DNA of 64,000 nt from Flavobacterium pisciphilum (lineage in GTDB: Bacteria > Bacteroidota > Bacteroidia > Flavobacteriales > Flavobacteriaceae). The translations under genes were made by a program, and so were the position numbers. Numbering within the stretch: the stretch's first letter is position 1; each line of letters opens with the position of its first letter. The stretch covers positions 3,782,001 through 3,846,000 of the forward strand of contig NZ_JAJJMO010000001.1 in the NCBI RefSeq assembly GCF_020905345.1, given 5' to 3'. The notes under the pieces were generated by a model that did no database searches, had not been told where the DNA came from, and worked only from the letters and a program-made list of their open reading frames with translations. Below are positions 18,035 through 28,118 of this stretch, piece by piece.

Positions 18035-18076
18035 AAAAAAATCCCAAATTCTAATCTTAGAATTTGGGATTTTTTT
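18035..18076. terminator. bidirectional terminator between membrane protein gene and engB
   Basis: AAAAAATCCCAAATTCTAA pairs with TTAGAATTTGGGATTTTTT around a 2-base centre. The long stem has A and T runs on both sides and lies between convergent genes. Confidence 0.85.
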
Positions 18077-18095
18077 TATGTTTTGAAGTTTTAAT

Positions 18096-18716
18096 CTAAA
18101 ACCCTGAGTTGTTTTTGAATACCTCTTGGTTTACTTCGTCGATGTAGTTTAAGACATCATCTTTACCTGTAGATTCTGTTGCGGATGTTACAAAATAATG
18201 AGGCATTTCGGCCCAGTTGTTGGCAAACATTTTCTTTTTGTAAGCTGCAATATGAGAATCAATTTTAGTTTTACTGATTTTATCAGCTTTGGTAAAAATG
18301 ATACAAAATGGAATTTCGCTTTCGCCCATGTACGACATGAATTCAATATCGATAGATTGTGCTTCGTGGCGAATATCGATTAATACAAAAGCACAAACTA
18401 ATTGTTCGCGAGTTTCAAAGTAATCGGTGATGAACTGTTGGAAAACAGATTTTGTTTTTTTGGAAACTTTGGCATAACCGTATCCTGGTAAATCGACAAG
18501 GAACCAATTGTTGTTAATCAAGAAGTGATTTATCAATTGTGTTTTTCCAGGACGACCAGAAGTTTTTGCTAAGTTTTTATGATTGGTCAACATGTTGATC
18601 AAAGAAGACTTTCCTACGTTTGATCTTCCTATAAAAGCATACTCAGGCAAGAAGTCCTTAGGACATTTGCTAACATCTGAATTACTAATTATAAATTCGG
18701 CGGTATTTATTTTCAT
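18096..18716 (-). CDS. engB: ribosome biogenesis GTPase EngB (YihA/YsxC)
   Basis: EngB is an essential GTPase for large-subunit assembly. The 206-residue protein has the P-loop GRSNVGKSSLINML, the switch region KTSGRPGKTQLINHF, G3 in VDLPGYGYAKV and G4 in IFTKADK. The length is normal. It is followed upstream (on the minus strand) by the alpha/beta hydrolase gene, whose stop is 43 bases before the engB start, so they may be co-transcribed. Confidence 0.95.
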   Translation of the reverse strand: MKINTAEFIISNSDVSKCPKDFLPEYAFIGRSNVGKSSLINMLTNHKNLAKTSGRPGKTQLINHFLINNNWFLVDLPGYGYAKVSKKTKSVFQQFITDYFETREQLVCAFVLIDIRHEAQSIDIEFMSYMGESEIPFCIIFTKADKISKTKIDSHIAAYKKKMFANNWAEMPHYFVTSATESTGKDDVLNYIDEVNQEVFKNNSGF

Positions 18717-18759
18717 ATCTATACTATTTCTAAAACCTCCTCAAATTCGAAAGTGTTTA

Positions 18760-19524
18760 TTATAAATTGGTTTTTTTCAACCATTCTTCAAGAATTTTAT
18801 TAAACTCTTCTGGATGTTCCATCATGGCAGCATGTCCACATTTGTCAATCCAATATAAAGAAGAGTTAGGAAGTAATTTGTTAAACTCTTCGGCTACGTC
18901 CGGTGGAGTTACTTTGTCATTTTTACCCCAGATGATACAAGTTTCTACTTGCATTTTTGGTAAGTCTTTTGCCATATTATGACGAATGGCACTTTTTGCT
19001 ATGGTAAGTGTTTTGATTAATTTTATACGATCATTTACTGAGGCATAAACTTCATCAATAAGTTCGGGAGTTGCAATCTTCGGATCGTAAAATACATCTT
19101 CGGCTTTTCTTCTTATGTATTCGTAATCTCCTCTTTTAGGATAGCTATCACCCATTGCACTTTCGTAAAGGCCAGAGCTTCCTGTTATTACTAGTCCCGC
19201 TACCTTTTCAGGATATAATTTTGTGTGATATAGAGCAATATGACCACCTAATGAATTTCCTAGTAAAATAACCTTATCAAATCCTTTGAATGTGATAAAG
19301 TCTTTAACATATTTGGCAAAACTTTTTACGTTGGTTTTTAAAATGCTTTGTGTGTATATCGGTAAATCGGGTATTACTATTTTGTATCCTCTATTTGAAA
19401 AATATTCGGCTACGGCATCGAAGTTACTTAGTCCTCCCATGAGGCCATGTAATATAACAATTGGTGTCCCTTCTCCAGCTTCATAATAGCTGTATCTGCC
19501 TTCTTTTTTGTAATGTTTATCCAT
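18760..19524 (-). CDS. alpha/beta-fold hydrolase
   Basis: A 254-residue alpha/beta hydrolase without signal peptide. The oxyanion motif is VILHGLMGGLSNFD, the nucleophile Ser is in LLGNSLGGHIA (near residue 92), the acidic residue is in WGKNDKVTPP, and the His is in CGHAAMMEHPEEF. Substrate unknown; such genes sit upstream of engB in many flavobacteria. It is divergent from the dcw cluster. Confidence 0.88.
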   Translation of the reverse strand: MDKHYKKEGRYSYYEAGEGTPIVILHGLMGGLSNFDAVAEYFSNRGYKIVIPDLPIYTQSILKTNVKSFAKYVKDFITFKGFDKVILLGNSLGGHIALYHTKLYPEKVAGLVITGSSGLYESAMGDSYPKRGDYEYIRRKAEDVFYDPKIATPELIDEVYASVNDRIKLIKTLTIAKSAIRHNMAKDLPKMQVETCIIWGKNDKVTPPDVAEEFNKLLPNSSLYWIDKCGHAAMMEHPEEFNKILEEWLKKTNL

Positions 19525-19810
19525 CTAACTAAATACCGATTTCAATTTGGACAAATATAGGGTTTAATACATAAATATGGATTTTTGAAAACAATTTTTA
19601 ACTAGATAATTTTAGTCGAAGAAATAAATAGCTAAAAATCAGTTGCTAGATGTTTTAATTTTTTTTCTTTTTCTCATGAAAATTGCCAAAAACCACCCCA
19701 TATTTTTTAATAGCTGGACTTCATTTTTTGTTATGTAGAATCATTCTTACAGTAATTTTTGAATTACCTAACGATCTGACTGTGCATAATTTAAGAGTTT
19801 TTGGGTAAAA

Positions 19811-19856
19811 GTGGTTAAACTTATCAACAAAGTGGTATAAAGTGGTAAATTGTGGT
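19811..19856 (+). promoter_or_regulatory. candidate MraZ binding boxes (GTGGT direct repeats)
   Basis: GTGGT occurs at 19811, 19832, 19842 and 19852; the last three have exactly 10-base spacing, most within AAGTGGT. A related TGGGT sits at 19802. MraZ proteins are known to bind short G-rich direct repeats about one helical turn apart in front of their own operon. The boxes lie immediately upstream of the -7 element at 19868. Confidence 0.75.
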
Positions 19857-19867
19857 GATATTTTTTA

Positions 19868-19875
19868 TATTTTTG
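19868..19875 (+). promoter_or_regulatory. TAnnTTTG -7 element of the dcw operon
   Basis: TATTTTTG matches the Bacteroidota -7 consensus, 12 bases after the last GTGGT box and 25 bases before the mraZ start codon. MraZ bound to the boxes would cover the -33 region. Confidence 0.55.
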
Positions 19876-19900
19876 CTGTATAACATAACCATGCATTTTT

Positions 19901-20374
19901 TTGAACACAATTGTAGGAACATATGAGTGTAAAGTCGATGCTAAAGGGAGGCTGCTAATGCCAGCTCCCCTAAAAAAGCAGTTGGCAACCTCACTTCAAA
20001 ACGGATTTGTTTTGAAGCGTTCCGTGTTTCAGACGTGTTTGGAGCTGTATCCGATGGAAGAATGGGATTTGATGATGCAGAAAATTAATAAACTGAATCG
20101 TTTTGTAAAGAAGAACAATGATTTTATCAGAAGGTTTACCGCTGGAGTTAAGATTGTTGAGATTGATGCATTAGGGCGTTTGTTAGTTCCGAAAGATCTA
20201 ATGGCATTTTCTGGTATTTCGAAAGACGTGGTGTTTTCATCTGCGGTGAATATTGTTGAAATATGGGATAAAGAGTTATACGAAAAATCAATTAGCGGCG
20301 AAGATATGGATTTTGCAGATTTAGCCGAAGAAGTAATGGGAAATATAAATGACGACGACAATGGAATATCATAA
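19901..20374 (+). CDS. mraZ: transcriptional regulator MraZ
   Basis: MraZ is the DNA-binding repressor of the dcw operon and forms a ring of AbrB-like double domains. The 157-residue product has the two repeats, each with a DxxGRLL core: VDAKGRLLMPA near residue 13 and IDALGRLLVPK near 90. The start is TTG (MNTIVGTYECK); the ATG at 19891 is in another frame. The gene overlaps rsmH by 26 bases, or 14 if the second rsmH start is used. Confidence 0.95.
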   Translation: MNTIVGTYECKVDAKGRLLMPAPLKKQLATSLQNGFVLKRSVFQTCLELYPMEEWDLMMQKINKLNRFVKKNNDFIRRFTAGVKIVEIDALGRLLVPKDLMAFSGISKDVVFSSAVNIVEIWDKELYEKSISGEDMDFADLAEEVMGNINDDDNGIS

Positions 20375-21257
20375 TCCGGTTTTGCTTCATCCAACAGTAG
20401 ATGGCTTGAATATTAAGCCTGACGGCATTTATGTAGATGTGACGTTTGGTGGTGGGGGACATTCAAAAGAGATTTTAAGTAGGCTAGGGCCAAACGGAAA
20501 ATTATTTGCTTTTGATCAAGATGAAGATGCTTTGGCAAATGCTTTGCCAGACGAAAGGTTTACTTTGATAAATGAAAATTTTAGATTTATAAAAAGGTTC
20601 TTGCGTTTTCACGGTGTAAGAGGGGTAGATGGAATTTTAGCAGATTTAGGTGTTTCATCACACCAATTTGATGTTGCCGAAAGAGGATTTTCTACTCGTT
20701 TTGATGCAGAGCTAGATATGCGAATGAGTCAGAAGAATGATTTGAATGCGTATCGTGTAGTAAATGAATACGACGAACAAGATTTGCGTAGAGTTTTCTT
20801 TGATTATGGAGAATTGAAAAATGCTCCTGTTTTAGCGAGAACAATTGTAGAGGCTAGAGAAAACAAGGCTATCAAAACTACAGATGAATTGAAAGAAGTT
20901 TTGGCAAAATATTTACCTGAAAGAGTTCGTAATAAAATATTGGCTCAGATTTATCAGGCGATCCGTATCGAGGTAAATCAAGAGATGGATGTATTAAAAG
21001 AATTTATTGAGCAATCGTTAGAGATCTTGAATCCAGGTGGAAGATTAAGTGTTATTTCATATCACTCATTGGAAGATAGATTGGTGAAACGTTTCATTAA
21101 AAACGGAATGTTTGAAGGGGAGCCAGAACGTGATTTTTATGGAAATTTTTCAGTTCCATTTAAAACCATCGGAAAGCTAATAGTTCCTGATGATGCAGAG
21201 ATTAAAATGAATAACAGAGCTAGAAGTGCAAAGTTAAGAATTGCTGAAAAAATGTAG
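20349..21257 (+). CDS. rsmH: 16S rRNA (cytosine-1402 N4)-methyltransferase RsmH
   Basis: RsmH (MraW) methylates N4 of C1402 in 16S rRNA. The 302-residue protein has the SAM motif DVTFGGGGHSKEIL, LADLGVSSHQFD, and the C-terminal RLSVISYHSLEDRLVK. The first ATG (20349) follows a GGGA; the second (20361, MEYHNPVLLH) also gives the family's usual start. It overlaps mraZ and lies 17 bases before the ftsL-like gene. Confidence 0.95.
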   Translation: MTTTMEYHNPVLLHPTVDGLNIKPDGIYVDVTFGGGGHSKEILSRLGPNGKLFAFDQDEDALANALPDERFTLINENFRFIKRFLRFHGVRGVDGILADLGVSSHQFDVAERGFSTRFDAELDMRMSQKNDLNAYRVVNEYDEQDLRRVFFDYGELKNAPVLARTIVEARENKAIKTTDELKEVLAKYLPERVRNKILAQIYQAIRIEVNQEMDVLKEFIEQSLEILNPGGRLSVISYHSLEDRLVKRFIKNGMFEGEPERDFYGNFSVPFKTIGKLIVPDDAEIKMNNRARSAKLRIAEKM

Positions 21258-21274
21258 TACTATAATAAGGTATA

Positions 21275-21622
21275 ATGAAAAACGGAGTATTTGATATATT
21301 AAAAGCAAGATTTCTTATTAATGATGACGCTATGAAAAATTGGCGTTTTATCGTTTTTATAATTCTGCTAGCGATAATAATGATTGCAAATACACAACGA
21401 TACGAACAAAAGGTTTTTGAAATTGCAAAATTGAACAATGAAGTAAAGGAATTGCGATCAGAGTTTGTAGACAGACGTTCGGAATTGATGAAGTTAAAAA
21501 TGGAATCGACAGTATCGGAAAAAATGCTTGCTAAAGAAATTTATCCATCAACAGTTCCACCAATTAAAATTGAAGTAAAGAAAGAAAAAGAAAAAAGCTT
21601 TTTTAAACGCATATGGCAGTAG
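21275..21622 (+). CDS. FtsL-like cell division protein
   Basis: A 115-residue bitopic protein. It has a short cytoplasmic N-terminus, one membrane helix (WRFIVFIILLAIIMIAN, about residues 24-42) and a coiled-coil extracytoplasmic segment (about 45-90) with charged heptads. Position between rsmH and ftsI, size and topology match FtsL, which recruits FtsW/FtsI to the septum. Sequence similarity to proteobacterial FtsL is low, as usual. It overlaps ftsI by 10 bases. Confidence 0.85.
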   Translation: MKNGVFDILKARFLINDDAMKNWRFIVFIILLAIIMIANTQRYEQKVFEIAKLNNEVKELRSEFVDRRSELMKLKMESTVSEKMLAKEIYPSTVPPIKIEVKKEKEKSFFKRIWQ

Positions 21623-23613
21623 ACGATAAAAATATATCCTACAGAGTTTATCTGGTAGCAGCCTTCATCTTTTTGATGGCGATTGGTATTGTCGTGAAGT
21701 TAACTAATATTCAGTGGGTTGAGGGTGATTATTATAGAAAATTGGCCAAACAACGTACGGTGAAAAATTTTGTTATTCCGGCAAATAAAGGAAATATTTA
21801 TTCTGCAGATGGGAGTCTTTTGGCGACTTCTATTCCTAATTATGAAATTCGATTCGATGCGGTTGCACCAAAAACGGAAGCGTTTGAAAAGAATGTAAAA
21901 TTACTTGCAGATTCACTGTCGGTTGTTTTGGGTAGACCTAGTGGGTATTACCAAAATGAGTTAAGAAAGGCTAGAGCGAATAAGAATAGGTATTTCTTGA
22001 TAGCTCGTAAACTGAGTTATACAGATTATGTAAAAATAAAAGGGTTTCCGTTGTTTAAACTAGGACCTTATAAAGGAGGAATTATCATTGAACAGGAAAC
22101 AGTGAGAGAGCATCCTATTGGAAAAATTGCCGAACGAACAATTGGTTATGATAAAGGCGGTCCTAATGGAGATCCGACGGGGAAAGGAATCGAATGGGCG
22201 TTTAGACAATACCTGAATGGGAAGGATGGTAAAATTCTAAAACAAAAGATTGCAAAAGGACAGTGGAAACCTATTCGTGATGTAAACGAAGTAGACCCGC
22301 AAGATGGATACGATGTAATATCGACTATAGATGTTTTTATTCAGGATATCGCACATCATGCCTTGCTAAAACAATTAGAAGATTATGAGGCAGACCATGG
22401 TTGTGTAGTGGTAATGGAAACTGAAACAGGACATATTAAAGCAATTTCTAATTTAGGGAGAGCAGATGATGGTTCGTATTATGAAACAACAAATTATGCT
22501 ATAGCAGAGTCGCATGAGCCAGGATCAACTTTTAAATTAGTTGATTTAATGACAATTTTAGAGGATAAGGTTGCTGATACCAGTACAGTTTTCGATTGTA
22601 ATAATGGGGAAGTTCGTTATTACGGAAGAGCTGTTCGTGATTCAAAAAGAGGCGGGTATGGTAAAATATCATTGGCTAGAGGTTTTGAATTATCATCTAA
22701 TACAGTAATGGTTCAGGCGGTGTATGATAATTATAAAAATAATCCATCCAAATTTGTGAATCGCATTAATAGTTATGGATTAAATAAAACATTAGGATTG
22801 CATTTTCAAGGAGAAGGAAAGCCTTATATACCACAGCCTGGAGACAAGCATTGGTCAGGGGTTTCATTGCCATGGATGGCATTTGGATATGGAGTTTCGG
22901 TAACGCCATTACAAACCTTGACTTATTATAATTCAGTTGCAAATAATGGGGTAATGGTTAAACCACAGTTTGTTTCGGAAATAAAAGAATGGAATAGAAC
23001 CATTAAAAAGTTTGATGTTGAAGTTTTAAATCCTAAAATATGTTCGCAAGAAACCATTAATAAGCTAAAAGCAGTTTTGGCAAATGTGGTAAAAAGAGGA
23101 ACTGGGTCTAAATTGTATTCAAAAGACTTTTCTATGGCAGGTAAAACAGGAACGGCTCAAGTTAATTACGGAAATAAAGACAGATCAGGCTTGTATTATG
23201 CTTCTTCGTTTGTAGGGTATTTTCCAGCAGATCATCCTAAGTATTCTTGTATTGTAGTCGTGCATAAGCCAAATACATCACGTAATAATTATTATGGAGC
23301 CGATGTTGCAGGTCCGGTTTTTAAAAGAATCGCTCAAAAGATTTTTACAGATGCACCATCAACGAATGAAATAAAAAAATTGGATGTAAAGATTCCAAAA
23401 CAAGAAAATAATTACAACGCTTATTATACGCAAGTACAAAAAAAGCAATCTATTCCTGATGTAAAAGGAATGTCGGGTATGGATGCAATTGCTTTACTTG
23501 AAAATTTAGGGCTTAAAGTGAAAGCTGTTGGAATAGGAAAAGTGAAAAAACAATCGCTTCAGGCAGGAGAGAATATAGCTAAAAACACAACTATAGTATT
23601 AGAATTATCGTGA
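21613..23613 (+). CDS. ftsI: septal penicillin-binding transpeptidase (FtsI/PBP3 type) with PASTA domain
   Basis: FtsI cross-links septal peptidoglycan. The 666-residue class B PBP has one N-terminal membrane helix (about 14-32), a PBP dimerisation domain, and a transpeptidase domain with the active Ser305-x-x-Lys308 in HEPGSTFKLVD, SSNT, and KTGTA at Lys511. A C-terminal PASTA domain (about 613-666, beginning IPDVKGMSGMDAI) is present, as in Bacteroidota and Gram-positives but not in E. coli. It overlaps both neighbours (10 bases with ftsL-like, 4 with murE). Confidence 0.95.
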   Translation: MAVDDKNISYRVYLVAAFIFLMAIGIVVKLTNIQWVEGDYYRKLAKQRTVKNFVIPANKGNIYSADGSLLATSIPNYEIRFDAVAPKTEAFEKNVKLLADSLSVVLGRPSGYYQNELRKARANKNRYFLIARKLSYTDYVKIKGFPLFKLGPYKGGIIIEQETVREHPIGKIAERTIGYDKGGPNGDPTGKGIEWAFRQYLNGKDGKILKQKIAKGQWKPIRDVNEVDPQDGYDVISTIDVFIQDIAHHALLKQLEDYEADHGCVVVMETETGHIKAISNLGRADDGSYYETTNYAIAESHEPGSTFKLVDLMTILEDKVADTSTVFDCNNGEVRYYGRAVRDSKRGGYGKISLARGFELSSNTVMVQAVYDNYKNNPSKFVNRINSYGLNKTLGLHFQGEGKPYIPQPGDKHWSGVSLPWMAFGYGVSVTPLQTLTYYNSVANNGVMVKPQFVSEIKEWNRTIKKFDVEVLNPKICSQETINKLKAVLANVVKRGTGSKLYSKDFSMAGKTGTAQVNYGNKDRSGLYYASSFVGYFPADHPKYSCIVVVHKPNTSRNNYYGADVAGPVFKRIAQKIFTDAPSTNEIKKLDVKIPKQENNYNAYYTQVQKKQSIPDVKGMSGMDAIALLENLGLKVKAVGIGKVKKQSLQAGENIAKNTTIVLELS

Positions 23614-25073
23614 ACATATTAAAAGACATATTATACAAAGTAGCTATTGAATCAGTAACTGGTTCAACAGATATTGCTATTCATAAAATAGATTTTGATT
23701 CTAGAAAGATAGAAGCGAATGATGTTTTTGTTGCCATTCGTGGTACGCTTTCAGATGGTCATGATTATATTCAAAAAGCAATTGAACTTGGAGCAACTGC
23801 TGTCATTTGCGATACATTGCCAGAAGTTTTAGCAAAAGAAGTTACTTATATTAAAGTTAAAGATACCAACTCGGCTTTGGCTTTTATGGCGGCAAACTAT
23901 TTTGGTGACCCATCAGGAAAATTAAAATTAGTGGGTATTACAGGAACAAACGGAAAAACTACGATTGCGTCCTTGTTGTATCAATTATTTAAAAAAGCAG
24001 GATTTAAAGTAGGTTTATTATCTACGGTAAAAATATTAGTTGACGAAACAGAATATAAAGCTACACACACAACCCCAGATTCAATTACAATCAATCATTA
24101 TTTAAATGAAATGATAGAAGCTGGAGTTACGTATTGTTTTATGGAAGTGAGTTCACATGGAATTCATCAAAAACGTACAGAAGCTTTGCATTTTGTAGGT
24201 GGGATTTTTACAAACTTATCTCATGATCATTTGGATTATCATCCAACTTTTGCTGAGTATAGAGATGTTAAAAAATCATTTTTTGATTCACTGCCTAAAA
24301 CAGCCTTTGCATTATCGAACATCGATGATAAAAATGGTCCAGTAATGTTACAGAATACTGTTGCTCAAAAACGTACCTATGCTTTAAAATCTTATGCTGA
24401 TTATAAAGCACAAATTTTAGAAAATCAATTATCAGGTTTATTATTAAAAATAAATGATAATGAAGTTTGGGTAAAATTGATAGGGACATTTAATGCTTAT
24501 AATTTATTGGCTATTTACGGAACAGCAATCGAATTAGGAATTGATAGTTTAGAAGCTTTGCGATTGTTATCGGATTTAGAAAGTGTTTCAGGACGTTTTC
24601 AGTTTATCGTTTCAGATTCTAATATCACAGCTATTGTAGATTATGCTCATACACCAGATGCATTAGAGAACGTGTTGAAAACCATAAATGATATTCGTAC
24701 TAAAAACGAACAATTAATTACGGTTGTAGGTTGTGGAGGAAATAGAGATAAAACCAAGCGTCCTATTATGGCACAAATTGGGTCAGAGCTAAGTGATAAA
24801 GCAATATTTACATCTGATAATCCTAGAAATGAAGATCCAGAAACTATAATAAGTGAGATGGAAAAAGGGGTTGAACCACAAAATTATAAAAAAACATTGG
24901 CAATTACAGATAGAAAACAAGCAATAAAAACAGCTTGTCAATTGGCACAGCCAAACGATATTATTTTAATAGCAGGCAAGGGGCACGAAACATATCAAGA
25001 GGTAAATGGAGTACGTCATGATTTTGATGATATGCAGATTGTTAAGGAGATTTTATTACAACTAAACAAATAA
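23610..25073 (+). CDS. murE: UDP-MurNAc-tripeptide synthetase MurE
   Basis: MurE adds the third amino acid to UDP-MurNAc-L-Ala-D-Glu. The 487-residue ligase has the ATP loop [15 protein letters not shown] (near residue 113), the carbamylated-Lys region HTTPDSIT, and the motif DNPRNEDP, which is the signature for meso-diaminopimelate as substrate. It starts with GTG at 23610 overlapping the ftsI stop. MurF is not in this cluster. Confidence 0.95.
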   Translation: MNILKDILYKVAIESVTGSTDIAIHKIDFDSRKIEANDVFVAIRGTLSDGHDYIQKAIELGATAVICDTLPEVLAKEVTYIKVKDTNSALAFMAANYFGDPSGKLKLVGITGTNGKTTIASLLYQLFKKAGFKVGLLSTVKILVDETEYKATHTTPDSITINHYLNEMIEAGVTYCFMEVSSHGIHQKRTEALHFVGGIFTNLSHDHLDYHPTFAEYRDVKKSFFDSLPKTAFALSNIDDKNGPVMLQNTVAQKRTYALKSYADYKAQILENQLSGLLLKINDNEVWVKLIGTFNAYNLLAIYGTAIELGIDSLEALRLLSDLESVSGRFQFIVSDSNITAIVDYAHTPDALENVLKTINDIRTKNEQLITVVGCGGNRDKTKRPIMAQIGSELSDKAIFTSDNPRNEDPETIISEMEKGVEPQNYKKTLAITDRKQAIKTACQLAQPNDIILIAGKGHETYQEVNGVRHDFDDMQIVKEILLQLNK

Positions 25074-25083
25074 AACCAGATAT

Positions 25084-26316
25084 ATGCTATACTATTTATT
25101 TGAATATTTAGACAAAACATTAGACATACCGGGAACAGGTGTTTTTCAGTACATTACTTTTAGATCAGCATTGGCATTTTTGCTTTCGCTGCTTTTGTCT
25201 ACAATTTATGGAAAAAGAATTATTAATTTCCTAAGGAATCAACAAGTTGGAGAAACTGTTCGTGAACTTGGTCTTGCAGGTCAAAACGAAAAAGCAGGTA
25301 CACCAACCATGGGAGGTTTAATAATCATATTTGCTACGCTTGTACCTGTTTTGTTGTTTGCTAAACTTCATAATATTTATATCGTGTTGCTTATTGTGAC
25401 TACGCTTTGGATGGGAGTAATTGGTTTTGTAGATGATTATATTAAAATTTTCAAAAAAGACAAACAAGGACTTAAGGGAATCTTTAAAGTAATAGGACAA
25501 GTAGGTTTAGGTATAATTGTAGGTTCTGTACTTTATTTCAGTCCTAATGTTACGGTAAGAACAGATACAGGAAATAGTGATATTTATAGAGTTCAATCAA
25601 CAACGAGTGTTATAGTTCCAGCGTTAATTGAAGAAAAATCAACAGTAACAACTATTCCTTTCTTTAAAAATAATGAATTTGATTATGCTGAGTTATTGGC
25701 TTGGACAGGTGAAGGATATGAGAAATGGGCTTGGTTAATTTTTATTCCAGTTGTAATTTTCATCATCACAGCAGTTTCTAATGGAGCTAATCTAACAGAT
25801 GGTATAGATGGTCTTGCGGCAGGAACTTCAGCAGTTTCGGTGCTCGCCCTCGGGATATTTACATTTCTTTCAGGAAATATTATTTTCTCGAATTACCTCA
25901 ATATTATGTATATCCCTAATTCGGGAGAGATGACAGTTTTTATATCCGCCTTTGTAGGAGCATTAATTGGATTTCTCTGGTATAATTCATTTCCAGCATC
26001 TGTATTTATGGGTGATACGGGAAGTTTAACAATAGGAGGGATTATAGCTGTTTTGGCAATTGCGGTTCGTAAAGAAATGCTGATTGTTTTATTCTGTGGT
26101 ATTTTCTTAGCAGAGAGTGCTTCGGTAATTATTCAAGTAGCTTATTTTAAATATACAAAAAGACGTTTTGGCGAAGGTCGAAGGATTTTCTTGATGTCGC
26201 CATTGCATCATCATTACCAGAAGAAGGGGTATCACGAAAGTAAGATTGTAACCCGATTTTGGATTGTTGCCATCATGTTAGCCATATTATCTATTGTAAC
26301 ATTAAAACTAAGATAA
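25084..26316 (+). CDS. mraY: phospho-MurNAc-pentapeptide transferase MraY
   Basis: MraY makes lipid I at the inner membrane. The 410-residue polytopic protein has [11 protein letters not shown], the catalytic FVDDYIK, the [10 protein letters not shown] segment and [11 protein letters not shown], with the C-terminal [11 protein letters not shown]. It is about 50 residues longer than E. coli MraY because of an extracytoplasmic insertion at about residues 155-215, a feature seen in Bacteroidota. Confidence 0.95.
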   Translation: MLYYLFEYLDKTLDIPGTGVFQYITFRSALAFLLSLLLSTIYGKRIINFLRNQQVGETVRELGLAGQNEKAGTPTMGGLIIIFATLVPVLLFAKLHNIYIVLLIVTTLWMGVIGFVDDYIKIFKKDKQGLKGIFKVIGQVGLGIIVGSVLYFSPNVTVRTDTGNSDIYRVQSTTSVIVPALIEEKSTVTTIPFFKNNEFDYAELLAWTGEGYEKWAWLIFIPVVIFIITAVSNGANLTDGIDGLAAGTSAVSVLALGIFTFLSGNIIFSNYLNIMYIPNSGEMTVFISAFVGALIGFLWYNSFPASVFMGDTGSLTIGGIIAVLAIAVRKEMLIVLFCGIFLAESASVIIQVAYFKYTKRRFGEGRRIFLMSPLHHHYQKKGYHESKIVTRFWIVAIMLAILSIVTLKLR

Positions 26317-26317
26317 T

Positions 26318-27649
26318 ATGAGGTTAGTAGTCTTAGGAGGAGGAGAAAGTGGTGTAGGTACTGCTATTCTTGGAAAGAAAAAAGGATATGATGTTTTTGT
26401 TTCCGATTATGGAAAGATAAACGAGAGTTATAAAGAAGTTCTTATCATTAATGGGATTGCTTGGGAAGAAGAAAAGCATACAGAAGATTTGATTCTGAAT
26501 GCCGATGTGGTAATGAAAAGTCCAGGTATTCCTGAAAAGTCACCAATAGTTAAAAAACTGGTAGAGAAAGGAATTAAAGTAATCTCTGAAATAGAGTTTG
26601 CAAAGCCTTTTACAGAAGCATTAACAGTTGGAATTACAGGAAGCAACGGTAAGACAACCACAACGATGTTAACGTATCATTTGCTGAAATCAGCAGGACT
26701 AAATGTTGGATTGGGAGGTAATATCGGAAAGAGTTTTGCATGGCAGGTAGCCGAAAACAAATTCGATTTTTATGTGCTGGAGTTAAGCAGTTTTCAATTG
26801 GACGGAATCATAGATTACAAGCCAGATATTGCTATCATAACCAATATTAGTCCAGATCATTTAGATAGATATGATTATAAGTATGAGAATTACATTAACT
26901 CGAAGTTTCGAGTAACAATGAATCAGACGGAGAGTGATTATCTTATTTATGATGGCGATGATGAAGCATCAGCCGAATGGTTAAAAAATAATACGACAAA
27001 AGCAAAACTAATTCCTTTTTCATTGACTAAAGAATTCGATGAAGGAGCATTTATAAAAAACAACAAAATGGAAATTAAGATTAACCAAGAAGAGTTTACA
27101 ATGGATACTGAGTACATTGCTTTAGAAGGAAAACATAATTTGAAAAACGCAATGGCAGCAAGTTCAGTAGCTAAATTGATGCAAATAAGAAATGCAACAA
27201 TTCGTGAGAGTTTATCTAATTTTCAAGGCGTTGAACATCGCTTAGAAAAAGTTCTGAAAATTCAGAACGTACAATATATCAATGATTCAAAAGCAACAAA
27301 TGTAAATGCTACATTTTTTGCATTGGATAGTATGAATGTTCCAACAGTTTGGATTGTTGGAGGAGTTGATAAAGGAAATGATTACAATGAGTTAATGTCA
27401 TTGGTTCGTGAAAAAGTAAAAGCAATTATTTGCCTTGGTGTTGATAATCGAAAAATAATTGATGCTTTTGGTAATGTAGTTGATATCATGGTTGAAGTTA
27501 ATAATATGGCCGATGCTGTAAAAACAGCACAGCGTTTAACTGAAAAAGGTGACGCAGTATTATTGTCTCCAGCATGTGCAAGTTTTGATTTATTCGAAAA
27601 CTACGAAGACAGAGGAAAACAGTTTAAGCAAGCAGTACATAATCTATAA
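26318..27649 (+). CDS. murD: UDP-MurNAc-L-Ala:D-Glu ligase MurD
   Basis: MurD adds D-glutamate to UDP-MurNAc-L-Ala. The 443-residue protein has the N-terminal Rossmann part (VVLGGGESGVG), the ATP loop GITGSNGKTTTTML (near residue 107), NISPDHLDRYD, and the C-terminal NDSKATNVNAT region. It begins one base after the mraY stop codon. Confidence 0.95.
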   Translation: MRLVVLGGGESGVGTAILGKKKGYDVFVSDYGKINESYKEVLIINGIAWEEEKHTEDLILNADVVMKSPGIPEKSPIVKKLVEKGIKVISEIEFAKPFTEALTVGITGSNGKTTTTMLTYHLLKSAGLNVGLGGNIGKSFAWQVAENKFDFYVLELSSFQLDGIIDYKPDIAIITNISPDHLDRYDYKYENYINSKFRVTMNQTESDYLIYDGDDEASAEWLKNNTTKAKLIPFSLTKEFDEGAFIKNNKMEIKINQEEFTMDTEYIALEGKHNLKNAMAASSVAKLMQIRNATIRESLSNFQGVEHRLEKVLKIQNVQYINDSKATNVNATFFALDSMNVPTVWIVGGVDKGNDYNELMSLVREKVKAIICLGVDNRKIIDAFGNVVDIMVEVNNMADAVKTAQRLTEKGDAVLLSPACASFDLFENYEDRGKQFKQAVHNL

Positions 27650-27705
27650 TAAGAGTAAGGACTAAGGTTTAAAACACGTTAATCAAAAAAAAGATATTAT
27701 AGAGT

Positions 27706-28071
27706 ATGACGACAGATGGAATGAAAGTAAGAACAAAGAAATTTTCTTTGATGGTAATAAATTTGGCAGAGAAATTACCAAATTTTGGTTCAAGTGAAAT
27801 AATTGCAAGTCAAATTATTAAAAGCGGAACTTCGGTTGGAGCAGATTATAGAGCGGTTTGTAGATCAAAAAGCGACGAAGAATTTGCATCAAAAATGGAG
27901 ATTGTTTTAGAGAAAGCTGATGAAACTTTATTTTGGATCGAAATCATAGCAGAAAAAAAATGGATTGGAATATCTGAATTAGAAACAATTTGGAAAGAAG
28001 GAAATGAGCTAACCGCTATTTTGGTTAACAGTCTAAAGGCAGTTAACAATAGAATTAGTGTAATGAGCTAG
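27706..28071 (+). CDS. four-helix-bundle protein (23S rRNA intervening-sequence protein family)
   Basis: A 121-residue all-helical protein. FSLMVINLAEKLP, IIASQIIKSGTSVGADYRA and the Glu-rich third helix are typical of the S23/IVP four-helix-bundle family, first seen in 23S rRNA insertions and later as stand-alone genes often near surface-polymer or mobile genes. It is inserted between murD and ftsW, with 56- and 47-base AT-rich flanks, breaking the otherwise tight spacing of the cluster. Function unknown; it looks like a late insertion. Confidence 0.85.
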   Translation: MTTDGMKVRTKKFSLMVINLAEKLPNFGSSEIIASQIIKSGTSVGADYRAVCRSKSDEEFASKMEIVLEKADETLFWIEIIAEKKWIGISELETIWKEGNELTAILVNSLKAVNNRISVMS

Positions 28072-28118
28072 AATTAAGAATTTATAAAAATCTAAATTCA
28101 TAAATCTAAAAAAATAAA

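Larger units (their letters stand above)
19525..19900. other. control region upstream of the dcw cluster
   Basis: There is no gene in these 376 bases. The 3' half carries GTGGT direct repeats and a TAnnTTTG element before mraZ (listed separately); the 5' half is plain AT-rich sequence next to the divergent hydrolase gene. Confidence 0.6.
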
